From Nocardioides sp. (GTDB lineage Bacteria > Actinomycetota > Actinomycetes > Propionibacteriales > Nocardioidaceae), in NCBI RefSeq assembly GCF_030150155.1, contig NZ_JASLGR010000044.1, positions 1-64,000 on the forward strand: a stretch of DNA of 64,000 bases, read 5' to 3'. Below are positions 17,080-25,650 of this stretch, piece by piece. The translations under genes were made by a program, and so were the position numbers. The first letter of the stretch is position 1. The number at the start of each line of letters is the position of its first letter. The notes under the pieces were generated by a model. It ran no database searches and had not been told where the DNA came from. It was given only the letters and a program-made list of their open reading frames with translations.

Positions 17080-17144
17080 ACGGGATTCCCGTTGACCGGA
17101 ACCGTCGCGGTCGAACGATCCGCACAGCGCCGTACGTTCCGGTC
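17080..17144. promoter_or_regulatory. Inverted repeats in the thiolase/NTF2 divergent promoter
   Basis: Two structures lie in the 127-bp gap. ACGGGA-T-TCCCGT is a perfect palindrome at 17080-17092. GACCGGAAC (17094-17102) pairs with GTTCCGGTC (17136-17144), the right copy ending at the NTF2 ATG. The regulator is unknown; the nearby MarR protein is one candidate. Confidence 0.5.
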
Positions 17145-17639
17145 ATGACAACCGACCAGGGCACCTCGTCCACCGCCCCCGCCCTGCTGAGCACCGCCGA
17201 CCGGGCCGAGATCGCCGAGCTGGCACACCGCTACGCAGCCGCCGTCGACGAGCGCCGGATCCAGGACGTGGTCGCACTCTTCACCGAGGACTGCGCACTG
17301 ATCTCGCCGGCGCCGCCGCAGCACATGGGTCCGACCACCGAGGTCCGCGGCCACGCCGGCGTGGCCGAGGCGATGGCGCAGCTGGGCGCCCTGCAGGCGA
17401 CCGTGCACGCGATCACCGGCTCGGTGATCGACCCCGGCGCCGACGCCGACACCGCCGTCGGTCGGGTGAGCTGCTTCGCCCACCACGTGATGGAGGTGCG
17501 CGAGGAGCCGCTCGACGTGGTCTGGGCGGTGACCTACCGCGATCAGTACCGGCGCACCGAGGCGGGCTGGCGGTTCGTGCAGCGCTCGATGAGCGTGACG
17601 TTCCTGGAGCACCGCGCACTCAAGGCGGTGGCCGGTTAG
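17145..17639 (+). CDS. NTF2/SnoaL-fold protein
   Basis: A 164-residue SnoaL-like protein. Key segments are ADRAEIAELAHRYAAAVDERR, LFTEDCALISP, GHAGVAEAM, HAITGSVIDPG and WRFVQRSMSVTFLEHR. It is the typical one-domain member of the ketosteroid isomerase-like superfamily, function unassigned. Its TAG stop overlaps the stop of the convergent MarR gene by four bases (17636-17639), so there is no room for a terminator. Confidence 0.8.
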   Translation: MTTDQGTSSTAPALLSTADRAEIAELAHRYAAAVDERRIQDVVALFTEDCALISPAPPQHMGPTTEVRGHAGVAEAMAQLGALQATVHAITGSVIDPGADADTAVGRVSCFAHHVMEVREEPLDVVWAVTYRDQYRRTEAGWRFVQRSMSVTFLEHRALKAVAG

Positions 17640-18106
17640 CCGCGTTCGTCGTAACGCGGCCAGGGCTGGCCGACCCGGTCCTCGATCTCGGTGTTGAACC
17701 GGCGCATCAGGGTCACGAACCGCTCGACGTCGTCGGGGTCCCACTGGTCCATCAGGATCCGCAGGCCCCGGACGTTGAGCTGACGGTCGCACTCGAGGCG
17801 GTCGGCGCCGGCCTCGGTGATCTCGAACTTCCGGGCGATCCCGCCGTCGGGGTCGGGCACGCGCACCAGGTAGCCGGGCTTGACCAGGGCGGCGGTCTGC
17901 CGGTTGAGGGTGGAGACGTCGAGGCCGAGCATCTCGCTGAGCTCGCCGATCGTCATCGCGCCCTGGGTCTGGATCCGGGCGAGCAGGGTGTAGCCGCTGC
18001 GCTCGAGCTGGCGCTGGTCGTCCTTGCTCTGCCGTAGCGGGGTCAGGTGCCGTCCGAGCAGCATCGTCTCCAGCTCGAGCTCGTCGAAGCGATCAGTGTC
18101 GGCCAC
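17636..18106 (-). CDS. MarR-family transcriptional regulator
   Basis: A 156-residue winged-helix protein. The HTH is LSEMLGLDVSTLNRQTAALV and the wing is LVRVPDPDGGIARKFEITEAG. I chose GTG 18106 because GGAGG lies eight bases upstream; a GTG at 18124 would add six residues and consume that site. It is divergent from the MFS gene, with an AT-rich inverted repeat between them, which suggests the usual MarR arrangement of repressor and exporter. Confidence 0.87.
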   Translation of the reverse strand: MADTDRFDELELETMLLGRHLTPLRQSKDDQRQLERSGYTLLARIQTQGAMTIGELSEMLGLDVSTLNRQTAALVKPGYLVRVPDPDGGIARKFEITEAGADRLECDRQLNVRGLRILMDQWDPDDVERFVTLMRRFNTEIEDRVGQPWPRYDERG

Positions 18107-18169
18107 AGTGCCATCCTCCCCCACGGGCGCATCGTGCGCAGGATCACTCCCGGCACCTTTTGTGCATCA

Positions 18170-18184
18170 TACATATTACATGTA
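18170..18184. promoter_or_regulatory. AT-rich inverted repeat between marR-type and MFS genes
   Basis: TACAT-ATTAC-ATGTA is a 5-5-5 inverted repeat and the most AT-rich stretch nearby. It is flanked by two GTGCAT direct repeats (about 18162 and 18187). It is a probable MarR operator overlapping the MFS promoter. Confidence 0.55.
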
Positions 18185-18194
18185 CGGTGCATAC

Positions 18195-19676
18195 GTGAAC
18201 GCCTCTCCTGTCTCCTCCCCTGAGGCGCCGATCTCCGGACGCAGCACGCGTCCCGACGCGATCGTCCTGGTCCTCGCTGTCGCCGGCATCACCGCCGCGC
18301 TGATGCAGACCCTGGTCGTGCCGATCATCGGCGAACTCCCCACGCTCCTGAACACGTCGAAGTCGAACGCCTCCTGGGTGATCACTGCGACCCTCCTCGC
18401 CGCCGCCGTCGCCACTCCCGTGAGCGGCCGCCTCGGCGACCTCTATGGCAAGCGCCAGGTCATGCTGGTCTGTGCCGTCCTCCTCGTCGTCGGTTCCGTG
18501 GTCTGCGCCACTGCCGGTGGCGTGGTCGCGATGATCGTCGGCCGCGCCCTGCAGGGCTCCGCGATGGGTCTGGTGCCGCTCGGCATCAGTGCCATGCGCG
18601 ACCTGCTCCCGCCGGAGAAGCTCGGCAAGTCCGTCGCCCTGATGAGCGCCTCGATGGGCATCGGCGGCGCGCTCGGTCTGCCGATCTCGGCCGCGATCGC
18701 GGAGCACACCAACTGGCACGTGCTGTTCTGGTTCGCCACCGCGATGGCCGTCCTCGTGCTGGTCATGATCGCCACCCTGGTGCCGCCCACCAGAATCAGC
18801 GCCTCAGGCTCCTTCGACGTGCTCGGCGCCGTCGGCCTAGGTGCCGGCCTGATCTGCTTCCTGCTGGCGGTCTCGAAGGGTGCTGACTGGGGCTGGAGCA
18901 GCGCCGCGACCATCAGTCTCTTCGTCGCCGCGGTCGTCATCCTGCTCGCCTGGGGCGCCTTCGAGCTGCGCAGCGACAACCCGTTGGTCGACCTGCGCGT
19001 CACCGCACGCCCGGTCGTGCTGCTGACCAACGTCGCCTCGGTCGTGATCGGCTTCGCGATGTACTCCAACTCGCTGATCCTGCCCCAGCTGCTCCAGCTG
19101 CCGAGCGCCACCGGCTACGGCTTGGGCCAGTCGATGATGCAGATGGGTCTGTGGATGCTGCCCGGCGGCATCATGATGATGCTGATCTCCCCCGTCGGCG
19201 CGAAGGTCTCCGCCGCCCGCGGCCCGAAGATCACCCTCGCGCTCGGCTCCACCATCGTCGCCGTCGGCTACGCCGCCGCCGTGCTCGGGATGGGCTCGAC
19301 CTGGACCCTGCTGATCGGCATCTGCGTGATCAACGCCGGTGTCGGTATGGCCTACGGCGCGATGCCGGCCCTGATCATGGGCTCGGTCCCGATCTCGGAG
19401 ACCGCCTCGGCCAACAGCTTCAACACTCTGATGCGCTCGGTCGGTACGTCGGTCTCGGCCGCCGTGATCGGCGTCGTGCTCGCCCAGATGACGACCTCGT
19501 TCGGTGGGTACGAGCTGCCCAGCAAGTCCGGCTTCCAGGTCGGCCTGTGGATCGGTGCCATCGTCGCCCTGGTCGCCGCCGCGATCGCGATGACGATCCC
19601 GACCTCGGCCAGCAAGGCCGCCGAGTCGCACCTGGAGCACCCGGAGACCGCCGAGGGTGAACCCGCCGCTCTCTGA
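18195..19676 (+). CDS. MFS transporter, DHA2 (14-TM) drug exporter type
   Basis: A 493-residue integral membrane protein with about 14 hydrophobic segments. Motif A reads GRLGDLYGKR, followed by GRALQGSAMG. Family members are proton-driven exporters of lipophilic or aromatic compounds; export of steroid or detergent-like compounds is inferred from context. I prefer GTG 18195, since an in-frame ATG at 18180 lies inside the AT-rich operator. Neither start has a clear Shine-Dalgarno, so a leaderless message is possible. It ends before a perfect palindromic terminator. Confidence 0.85.
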   Translation: MNASPVSSPEAPISGRSTRPDAIVLVLAVAGITAALMQTLVVPIIGELPTLLNTSKSNASWVITATLLAAAVATPVSGRLGDLYGKRQVMLVCAVLLVVGSVVCATAGGVVAMIVGRALQGSAMGLVPLGISAMRDLLPPEKLGKSVALMSASMGIGGALGLPISAAIAEHTNWHVLFWFATAMAVLVLVMIATLVPPTRISASGSFDVLGAVGLGAGLICFLLAVSKGADWGWSSAATISLFVAAVVILLAWGAFELRSDNPLVDLRVTARPVVLLTNVASVVIGFAMYSNSLILPQLLQLPSATGYGLGQSMMQMGLWMLPGGIMMMLISPVGAKVSAARGPKITLALGSTIVAVGYAAAVLGMGSTWTLLIGICVINAGVGMAYGAMPALIMGSVPISETASANSFNTLMRSVGTSVSAAVIGVVLAQMTTSFGGYELPSKSGFQVGLWIGAIVALVAAAIAMTIPTSASKAAESHLEHPETAEGEPAAL

Positions 19677-19716
19677 GGCACCCCTGCTCCACCAGGAGAC
19701 ACCCCGCGACTGCGGG

Positions 19717-19766
19717 AAACGGATCAGCCCCCGACCCTCGTACGAGGGTCGGGGGCTGATCCGTTT
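19717..19766. terminator. Perfect 50-bp palindromic terminator
   Basis: Bases 19717-19741 are the exact reverse complement of 19742-19766, with AAAC at one end and GTTT at the other. The stem can therefore carry a short T-run on either strand. It lies between convergent genes ending at 19676 and 19806. Confidence 0.88.
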
Positions 19767-19805
19767 GTCAAAGAGTCAGGAGGACCCGGGAGGGCCCACG
19801 AGGGC

Positions 19806-21464
19806 TCAGGAGAAGGCGGGCAGCTCCATCCGGTTCACCTTGCCGGTCGCGTTGCGCGGCAGCGGGTCCGAGCTCAGGATCCAGCGGGTGGGCAGCTTGT
19901 AGCGCGCCAGCCGCGGGCGCAGGTAGTCGGTCAGCTCCTCCTCGCCCGCTGTCGCGCCCTCGCGCAGCACCACGATCGCCGCCACTGCCTGCCCGAAGTC
20001 GGCGTCGGGGACCCCGATCACGATGCACTCGTCCACGTCGGCGTGACCGGTGAGCTGGTGCTCAACCTCGGCCGGGTAGATGTTCTCCGCACCGCGCAGG
20101 ATCAGGTCTGAGCGACGGCTCGCGATCCGCAGGTGACCCTCGGCGGTGAGCGAGCCGAGGTCGCCGGTGGCGAACCAGCCGTGGTCGTCGATCGACCCAG
20201 CCGTGGCCTCGGGGTTGTTCCAGTAGCCGCTCATCACCAGCGGTCCGCGCAGGCAGATCTCGCCCTCGACCCCGGCCGCGACGGCGTTGCCCTGCGGGTC
20301 ACGGACCTCGATCTGCATCGTCGGCACGGCGCGGCCGACGGTCTCGGGGTCCTCGACCAGCTCGGCGGCCGAGGCCAGCGTGGCGGCGCTGGAGGACTCC
20401 GTCAGTCCGTACGTCGTCCCCAGCGAACGCCCCACGTGGGGCAGCACCACCCGGAGCCGCTCCTTGAGGGCTGCCGAGGACGGGGCGGAGTTGATCGAGA
20501 GGGTGCGCAGCGAGGAGATGTCGACGTCGTCCATCCCCTTGGTCTCGGCGCGCTCGACCAGGCGGGAGATCATCGTCGGGACAGCGCCCCAGTTCGTCAC
20601 CCGCTCGCGCTCGACCAGGCGGAGCACCTCCTCGATGTCGAACTTGCCCAGGTGCACGACCGCGGTGTCCCCGATCGCGAGCCGGGTGACGCAGAGGTTG
20701 TGCAGGCCGGCGATGTGGAACAGCGGCGTCACCAGCAGGAAGCGGCGACCCGACTGCGGCATCCCCATCTCGGCGGCGACGGCGTCGTTGAGCAGGTGGA
20801 ACCAGACCGCCGCGATCACGTTGCGATGGGTGTGGGTGGCGCCCTTGGGCCGCCCCGAGGTGCCGGAGGTGAAGAGCACGACCGCCGGGTCGTCCTCGTC
20901 GACGGGGACGTCGGGCAGGACGGCGCCGCGGTGGCGCTCGACCAGGGCGGGCAGGTCGGTGTCGATGTCGATCACCGGGGTGCCGGCCAGGGCGGCGGCC
21001 GAGCCCTCGAACGACTCCGCCAACGTACGCCGGGCAGCGTCGGCGACCACGACGGTCGGGCGGGTCAGCTCCAGGCCGTGCGCGATCTCGGCCGGCGCCC
21101 ACATCGAGTTCATCCCGACCACGACGGCGCCGAGGCTGACCGTGGCCCAGAACGTGACCACCCAGTCCGGGCAGTTGGCGGCACAGATCGCCACCCGGTC
21201 GCCGGGGCCGACGCCGTACTCCTCCCGCAGGCCGGCTGCCAGGGCGGCGACCCGCTCCAGGTGCTCGGTGTAGGTGAAGCGCTGCGCGGCCGAGACCAGG
21301 TACTCGCCGTCGCCGAAGCGGGCCGAGGCCTGGAGCAGCTCGACCAGCCGGTGCTGGCGGTGCGCGAAGACGTCGACCTCGTGGCCGCTGACCAGCTCGG
21401 GATGGATCTCGAACGGCTGCCCCGGGGCGGTCAGTGCGGCGATGATCTCGTCACGCGTGGCCAT
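19806..21464 (-). CDS. Acyl-CoA synthetase (AMP-binding)
   Basis: A 552-residue adenylate-forming ligase with complete motifs: VVLFTSGTSGRPKG (ATP binding), GTTYGLTES, WFATGDLG, the hinge SRRSDLILRGAENIYP, and the C-terminal PRNATGKVNR carrying the catalytic Lys. ATG 21464 follows AGAAGGAGA at proper spacing; an upstream ATG at 21491 has no such site. It overlaps the thioesterase gene by 14 bases. Substrate unknown; the neighbouring crotonase and SDR suggest a fatty-acid-like or steroid-derived acid. Confidence 0.86.
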   Translation of the reverse strand: MATRDEIIAALTAPGQPFEIHPELVSGHEVDVFAHRQHRLVELLQASARFGDGEYLVSAAQRFTYTEHLERVAALAAGLREEYGVGPGDRVAICAANCPDWVVTFWATVSLGAVVVGMNSMWAPAEIAHGLELTRPTVVVADAARRTLAESFEGSAAALAGTPVIDIDTDLPALVERHRGAVLPDVPVDEDDPAVVLFTSGTSGRPKGATHTHRNVIAAVWFHLLNDAVAAEMGMPQSGRRFLLVTPLFHIAGLHNLCVTRLAIGDTAVVHLGKFDIEEVLRLVERERVTNWGAVPTMISRLVERAETKGMDDVDISSLRTLSINSAPSSAALKERLRVVLPHVGRSLGTTYGLTESSSAATLASAAELVEDPETVGRAVPTMQIEVRDPQGNAVAAGVEGEICLRGPLVMSGYWNNPEATAGSIDDHGWFATGDLGSLTAEGHLRIASRRSDLILRGAENIYPAEVEHQLTGHADVDECIVIGVPDADFGQAVAAIVVLREGATAGEEELTDYLRPRLARYKLPTRWILSSDPLPRNATGKVNRMELPAFS

Positions 21465-22107
21465 CTGGTTCTCCTTCTGCGGTGGGTGCAACTGTTGCGG
21501 GGCTCGTGCCCGCGATGTCGATGAAGAGTCCGCGGGCCTCGACGCAGCGCTCGCCGTCGTACTCGATCCAGCCCTCGGCGGTGATCTTGCGGCCCGAGAC
21601 CGTGACCAGGCGTGCGTGCAGGTCGACGGTGGTGCCGACCGGGACGCTACGCCGGAAGCGAGTGTCGAGGGAGCCGGTCAGGGCACGGTGCCCCTTCGCG
21701 GCGACCAGGGCGCTGAGCAGCGCGTCCATCACGGCCGCGCTGAAGCCGCCGTGCAGCCGGCCGGCCGGCCCCTCGTGGTGCGGCTCGACCCGCATCCGGC
21801 CGTGCAGGTCGCCCTCGACCCACCACAGCTCCAGCGGGATGCCGGCCGGGTTGAAACCGAACGACTCCCACGGTGCGTCGGCGGTCGCGGTGAGGAAGGT
21901 GCGGCGGTCGACGTCGGTGCGCAGCGGTCCCGGCCGGACGCTGCTCTCCAGCTCCGCGGTGAGCTCGCTCAGGGTGCGCTCGGCGTGCGCCAGCCGGTCG
22001 GGGGTGACGTCGGTGGTGGCCACGGCGCGCATCAGCCGGCGGGTGGCCGCGACCAGGCTGCGGGTGGCGGCGAGCCGGGTGAGCAGGGCCTCGGGCAGGG
22101 TCGTCAT
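21451..22107 (-). CDS. Hotdog-fold thioesterase (PaaI/4HBT type) with N-terminal helix
   Basis: A 218-residue protein. An extra N-terminal helical region of about 90 residues precedes a hotdog domain with GPAGRLHGGFSAAVMDALLSAL and the paired strands TGSLDTRFRRSVPVGTTVDL. It probably hydrolyses an acyl-CoA. It has the same two-part layout and many identical blocks as the protein at 58382-59020, so the two are paralogues. ATG 22107 overlaps the crotonase stop by four bases. Confidence 0.82.
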   Translation of the reverse strand: MTTLPEALLTRLAATRSLVAATRRLMRAVATTDVTPDRLAHAERTLSELTAELESSVRPGPLRTDVDRRTFLTATADAPWESFGFNPAGIPLELWWVEGDLHGRMRVEPHHEGPAGRLHGGFSAAVMDALLSALVAAKGHRALTGSLDTRFRRSVPVGTTVDLHARLVTVSGRKITAEGWIEYDGERCVEARGLFIDIAGTSPATVAPTAEGEPDGHA

Positions 22108-22952
22108 CGTCCCTCCACCCGACGGGCGGCGACCGCGTCGTCGGTGCGTCCGTCGCCGAAGCGGGTGTCGCGCTCGTCCAGGGCGGCACGCACCCGGCCG
22201 CCCGCGGCGGCCTCCATGAAGGCCCGGAACGCCGGGGTCTGGCCGGCCAGGGCGCTGACCTCGGTGCCGGCGCGGACCGCGGCGGGCATCCCGGCCGCGG
22301 CCATCGCCCGGTGCACGGTGCGCTTGTTCAGGGCGGTGATCTCGTCGGGGACCGCCGCGATCCGGGTGGCGATCCGCAGGGTCTGCGCAGCCAGGTCGGC
22401 GGCGGCGAAGGCCCGGTTGGCGAACCCGGCCTCGACCGCCTCGGCACCGACCATGACGTCGCCGGTGAGGACCTGCTCCATCGCGCGCCGCATCCCGAGC
22501 AGCCAGGCATGGTACTGCAGGTCCGGGACCCCGAAGCGCACCGCCGGGTAGCCGATCCGGGCGTCGTCGGCGACGTAGACCAGGTCGCAGGAGGCGGCCA
22601 GCTCCGACCCACCGGCCAGGCAGTGGCCGTGCACCTGGGCGATCACCGGGATCGCCAGGTCGCTGATCGAGAGCCAGCCCTCGACCACCTCCCGCTGGAA
22701 CCGGCCCAGGCCGCTGCCCGGACTGGTGTACTTGAGGTCGTCGGTCCCGGGGTCGAGGTCGTAGCCGCCGCAGAAGTCGGGGCCGGCGCCGGCGATGATC
22801 ACCACGCCGACCGCAGGGTCGGCGTCGGCCTCGGCCAGGGCGTCGAGCAGCGCCGTGCGCAGCGGTCCGCCGAGCGCGTTGCGCTTCTCGGGACGGTGCA
22901 GCGTGATCCGACGGACCCGCTCGGCGGGGTCCTCGATCAGGACGAGGCTCAT
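22104..22952 (-). CDS. Enoyl-CoA hydratase/isomerase (crotonase) family
   Basis: A 282-residue crotonase. The first oxyanion segment is CGGYDLDPGTDD; the second is HGHCLAGGSELAASCDLVY, which keeps the first catalytic Glu. The second Glu, normally in a PExxxG turn, is replaced: here the turn reads IGYPAVRFG. The enzyme may therefore be an isomerase, hydrolase or C-C lyase rather than a simple hydratase. Overlaps of four bases on both sides place it in one operon with the SDR and thioesterase. Confidence 0.84.
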   Translation of the reverse strand: MSLVLIEDPAERVRRITLHRPEKRNALGGPLRTALLDALAEADADPAVGVVIIAGAGPDFCGGYDLDPGTDDLKYTSPGSGLGRFQREVVEGWLSISDLAIPVIAQVHGHCLAGGSELAASCDLVYVADDARIGYPAVRFGVPDLQYHAWLLGMRRAMEQVLTGDVMVGAEAVEAGFANRAFAAADLAAQTLRIATRIAAVPDEITALNKRTVHRAMAAAGMPAAVRAGTEVSALAGQTPAFRAFMEAAAGGRVRAALDERDTRFGDGRTDDAVAARRVEGR

Positions 22953-23773
22953 CGGATGGTCAGCTGTCCACCGTCGACGTTCCAGCACTGACCGCTGACG
23001 TAGGAGGCCTGGTCGCTGGCCAGGAAGACCGCGACGTTGGCGATCTCGGTCGGGTCGCCGACCCGCTGCAGCGGGACCTGCGCCTGCACGTAGGCCTCCC
23101 ACTGCTCGGGGGTGAGGTCGTCCAGGCGCGAGGTGGCGATCACGCCGGGGCAGATCGCGTTGACCCGGATCCCGGCCGGGCCGAGCTCCTTGGCCATCGA
23201 GGAGGTCAGGGACTGGATGCCGGCCTTGGAGGCGGAGTACGCCGCGGTGCCCGCCCCACTCAGCTTGCCCCCGATCGAGGAGACGTTGAGGATCGAGCCC
23301 GGCTTGGACTCGGCCAGGCAGTGCCGGGCGAAGGTGGTGCTCATCAGGAACGCGCCGCGCAGGTTGACGTCGATCACCCGGTCCCAGGCGGCGATGTCGA
23401 GGTCGACGGCCGGGACCCGGTCGCCGCCACGGCTGGCAGCGGCGTTGTTGACCAGGACGTCGACCCGGCCGAACTCGGCCAGGGTCGCGGCGAAGAGCGC
23501 CTCGACGCCCTCCTCGGTGCCGACGTCGGCGACCAGCGGCAGGGCCCGGCGGCCCAGCGCCCGGATCTCCTCGGCCACCGAGGCGATGTCACCCCAGCCG
23601 GCCTCCCGCTCGTCGGCGGGGAACGTCTCGGGGTCGCGCCCGGTCCCGGTGATCACGACGTCGCATCCGGCCCGAGCCAGACCGACGGCGATCGCCCTGC
23701 CGATCGAGCGCATCCGTCCCGCGCCGGTGACGATCGCGACGGTGGACTCCAGGCCGGTCAGGGCGAAGGTCAT
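22949..23773 (-). CDS. SDR-family oxidoreductase
   Basis: A 274-residue SDR with an extended cofactor loop (TGAGRMRSIGRAI) like that of enoyl reductase-type or 3-oxoacyl reductase-type members. It also has VNNAAASRGG, catalytic Ser in ILNVSSIGGKLSG, YSASKAGIQ and WNVDGGQLTIR. The segment RDPETFPADEREAGW forms an acidic insertion after the second strand. Substrate unknown; adjacent crotonase suggests a 3-hydroxyacyl-CoA or cyclic alcohol intermediate. Confidence 0.83.
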   Translation of the reverse strand: MTFALTGLESTVAIVTGAGRMRSIGRAIAVGLARAGCDVVITGTGRDPETFPADEREAGWGDIASVAEEIRALGRRALPLVADVGTEEGVEALFAATLAEFGRVDVLVNNAAASRGGDRVPAVDLDIAAWDRVIDVNLRGAFLMSTTFARHCLAESKPGSILNVSSIGGKLSGAGTAAYSASKAGIQSLTSSMAKELGPAGIRVNAICPGVIATSRLDDLTPEQWEAYVQAQVPLQRVGDPTEIANVAVFLASDQASYVSGQCWNVDGGQLTIR

Positions 23774-23845
23774 CGGGCACCTCTGTGGTCGGACGTGGTG
23801 GGGTGGACGCCGCGACCGTAGCCGGGTGCCGGTGTGACCGAGCCC

Positions 23846-24643
23846 TCACTCCCGCTGACCGGCACCGGCCTGCGGGCTCTCGGCGTCGAACCAGTCCCAC
23901 TCCCACGGCTGGATCGGGAGCAGCGGTGTGCGCAGCAGGGTGGTGGTGCCCGGGCTCGCGGGCGCCGAGACCCCGAGTACGTCGAACGGGTCCCCGTCGC
24001 AGTACTGCACCCGGATCCGCAGCCGGCCCTCGCCGGGATCGACGGCGAGCCCGGTGCCGTCGCCGACCGGCGTCGGGGTGACGGTGGTGCTGGTGAAGAG
24101 CCACTCCCCCGCGACTCCCGGCCCCAGGTCCTCGGCGCGGGTCTCGGGCATCGGGGCCTCGGGGTCCTCGGCCAGTGCGACGTCGAGGACGATGCCCCGG
24201 TGCGGGCGCAGCGGCAGTGCCCCGACCGAGACCAGGGCACGTGGTGCCACCACCCCGTGCTCCGGGCAGAACATGCCGGTCAGCCGTCGTACGGTCCAGT
24301 CCAGCTCGGGCCGACGACCGGCGAGCCGGGTGCTCTCGCCGAGCTCCTTCCATTCCTTCACGCCGGGCTCCACGCGGCCGCCGACGCCCTCGGCGAACCA
24401 GTACATCGCCACGTAGTGCGCCGCATCCAGGGTCGAGTCGGCCGGCAGGCCGAGTGCCGCGCTGGCCTCCCGGCAGGCCGGCGTGCGCACCCACCGCTCG
24501 CCGTGCAGGACGCTGCCCAGCGCACGGTTCTCCGGCAGGTGGTCGAGCTGGTGCCAGGCGTTGTAGTCCTGGTGCCGCCCCGGATCGGTCACCTCCGGGA
24601 AGGAGAAGAACGCCAACGGGGCTGTCGAGACGCCGGTGTGCAC
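23846..24643 (-). CDS. EthD-like (dimeric alpha/beta barrel) protein, function unknown
   Basis: A 265-residue protein. The N-terminal FFSFPEVTDPGRHQDYNAWHQLDHLPENRA looks like the EthD/Dabb superfamily and may be followed by a second similar half (LVSVGALPL onward). EthD-like proteins occur near monooxygenases and decarboxylases, but the chemistry here is unknown. I used GTG 24643 because an upstream extension to 24814 reads through the repeat array at 24700-24789 and gives only repeat-encoded residues. It sits downstream of that array in the same direction as its neighbours. Confidence 0.65.
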   Translation of the reverse strand: MHTGVSTAPLAFFSFPEVTDPGRHQDYNAWHQLDHLPENRALGSVLHGERWVRTPACREASAALGLPADSTLDAAHYVAMYWFAEGVGGRVEPGVKEWKELGESTRLAGRRPELDWTVRRLTGMFCPEHGVVAPRALVSVGALPLRPHRGIVLDVALAEDPEAPMPETRAEDLGPGVAGEWLFTSTTVTPTPVGDGTGLAVDPGEGRLRIRVQYCDGDPFDVLGVSAPASPGTTTLLRTPLLPIQPWEWDWFDAESPQAGAGQRE

Positions 24644-24699
24644 CTGCCGGACGCTAGTGCTGGGGCAGGAGCACACCGGCAGCGTTCCCAGCCATCGGG

Positions 24700-24789
24700 A
24701 GTTGGTGGGAAACCCGGATCTGGGCGGTGGCGAACCCGGATCTGGGCGGTGGCGAACCCGGATCTGGGCGGTGGGAAACCCGGATCTCA
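24700..24789. repeat. 22-bp repeat array I (four units)
   Basis: Units end-to-end at about 24700-24721, 24722-24743, 24744-24765 and 24766-24787. The two middle units are identical (GGGCGGTGGCGAACCCGGAT plus CT on the plus strand). On the minus strand each reads AGATCCGGGTT and so on. The last unit runs directly into the stop codon of the SDR gene (24787-24789). Confidence 0.92.
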
Positions 24790-25650
24790 GCAGGTCGGGG
24801 GCGTGCTGGCCCACTCCATCGCCCGCACCGTGTGGCCCAGGTGCTCGGCCTGGCGCGGGCAGGAGACCAGGTGCAGCACCGCCTGCGCGGCGGCGTCGAC
24901 CGGCGCGGTCGCGAACCCCTTGTCGGCGATCGCCTGGGTGCCGCCGCGGGCGGCGGCGGCCTCGGTGACGACGAAGCCCGGGTCGAGGTTGAAGGCCCGC
25001 ACCCCGGCGTCGCGGTACTCGCCGTTGATCGCCCCGGCCACGCGCCCGAAGGCGGCCTTGGACGAGGAGTACGCCAGCCCCCAGCCGCCCTCACCCGGGG
25101 CGGCCAGCGGCTCGTTGACCACCGAGCCGGAGACCAGGTCGATCACGGTCGCCCCGCCGGTGGCGAGCATCGTGGGCAGCAGCCGCTGCAGGAGGACCAC
25201 CTGGGAGACGTGGTTGGCCTCCAGGCTGCGCCGCAGCGTCTCGGGCTCCAGGTCGAGGAAGCGGGCGTGGGGCAGGTGCGCGATCGCGTTGCTCACCACC
25301 ACGTCGACCCTGCCCCACTGCTCCAGGACGGTGTCGGCCGCGGCCCGCACCGAGTCGGTGTCGAGCAGGTCCATCACCACCGGCAGCGAGCGCACGCCGA
25401 GCGCACGGACCTCGGCGTCGGTGGTCGCCAGGCTGCCCGGTACGGCGATGGCGCGCTGCTCCTCGTGCTGGGTGCGCGGCGGCACCGCGCCCTCCCCCTC
25501 GGTCTGGGTGCGACCGGTGAAGGCGACGTCGTAGCCCGCCCCGGCCAGGGCCAGGGCGATCTGTCGGCCGATCCCACGGCTGGCGCCGGTGACGACGGCG
25601 ACCGGGCGCTGCTCCGCGTCGCCCTGCGGGTGGGACTTCTGGGTGCTCAT
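24787..25650 (-). CDS. SDR-family oxidoreductase
   Basis: A 287-residue SDR. The cofactor motif is TGASRGIGRQI, followed by SNAIAHLPHA in place of the usual NNAG, DLVSGSVV, and YSSSKAAF with the catalytic Tyr/Lys. The insertion EGEGAVPPRTQHEEQRAIAV after the second strand is longer than usual. The ATG overlaps the exporter stop by four bases. Its stop codon is flush with repeat array I, so the final residues (TPPTC) may have been affected by repeat growth. Confidence 0.82.
   Translation of the reverse strand: MSTQKSHPQGDAEQRPVAVVTGASRGIGRQIALALAGAGYDVAFTGRTQTEGEGAVPPRTQHEEQRAIAVPGSLATTDAEVRALGVRSLPVVMDLLDTDSVRAAADTVLEQWGRVDVVVSNAIAHLPHARFLDLEPETLRRSLEANHVSQVVLLQRLLPTMLATGGATVIDLVSGSVVNEPLAAPGEGGWGLAYSSSKAAFGRVAGAINGEYRDAGVRAFNLDPGFVVTEAAAARGGTQAIADKGFATAPVDAAAQAVLHLVSCPRQAEHLGHTVRAMEWASTPPTC

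Noticed and set aside
24644..24814. An N-terminal extension of the EthD-like protein to 24814
   Set aside because: The extra residues are encoded by repeat array I and have no family similarity.
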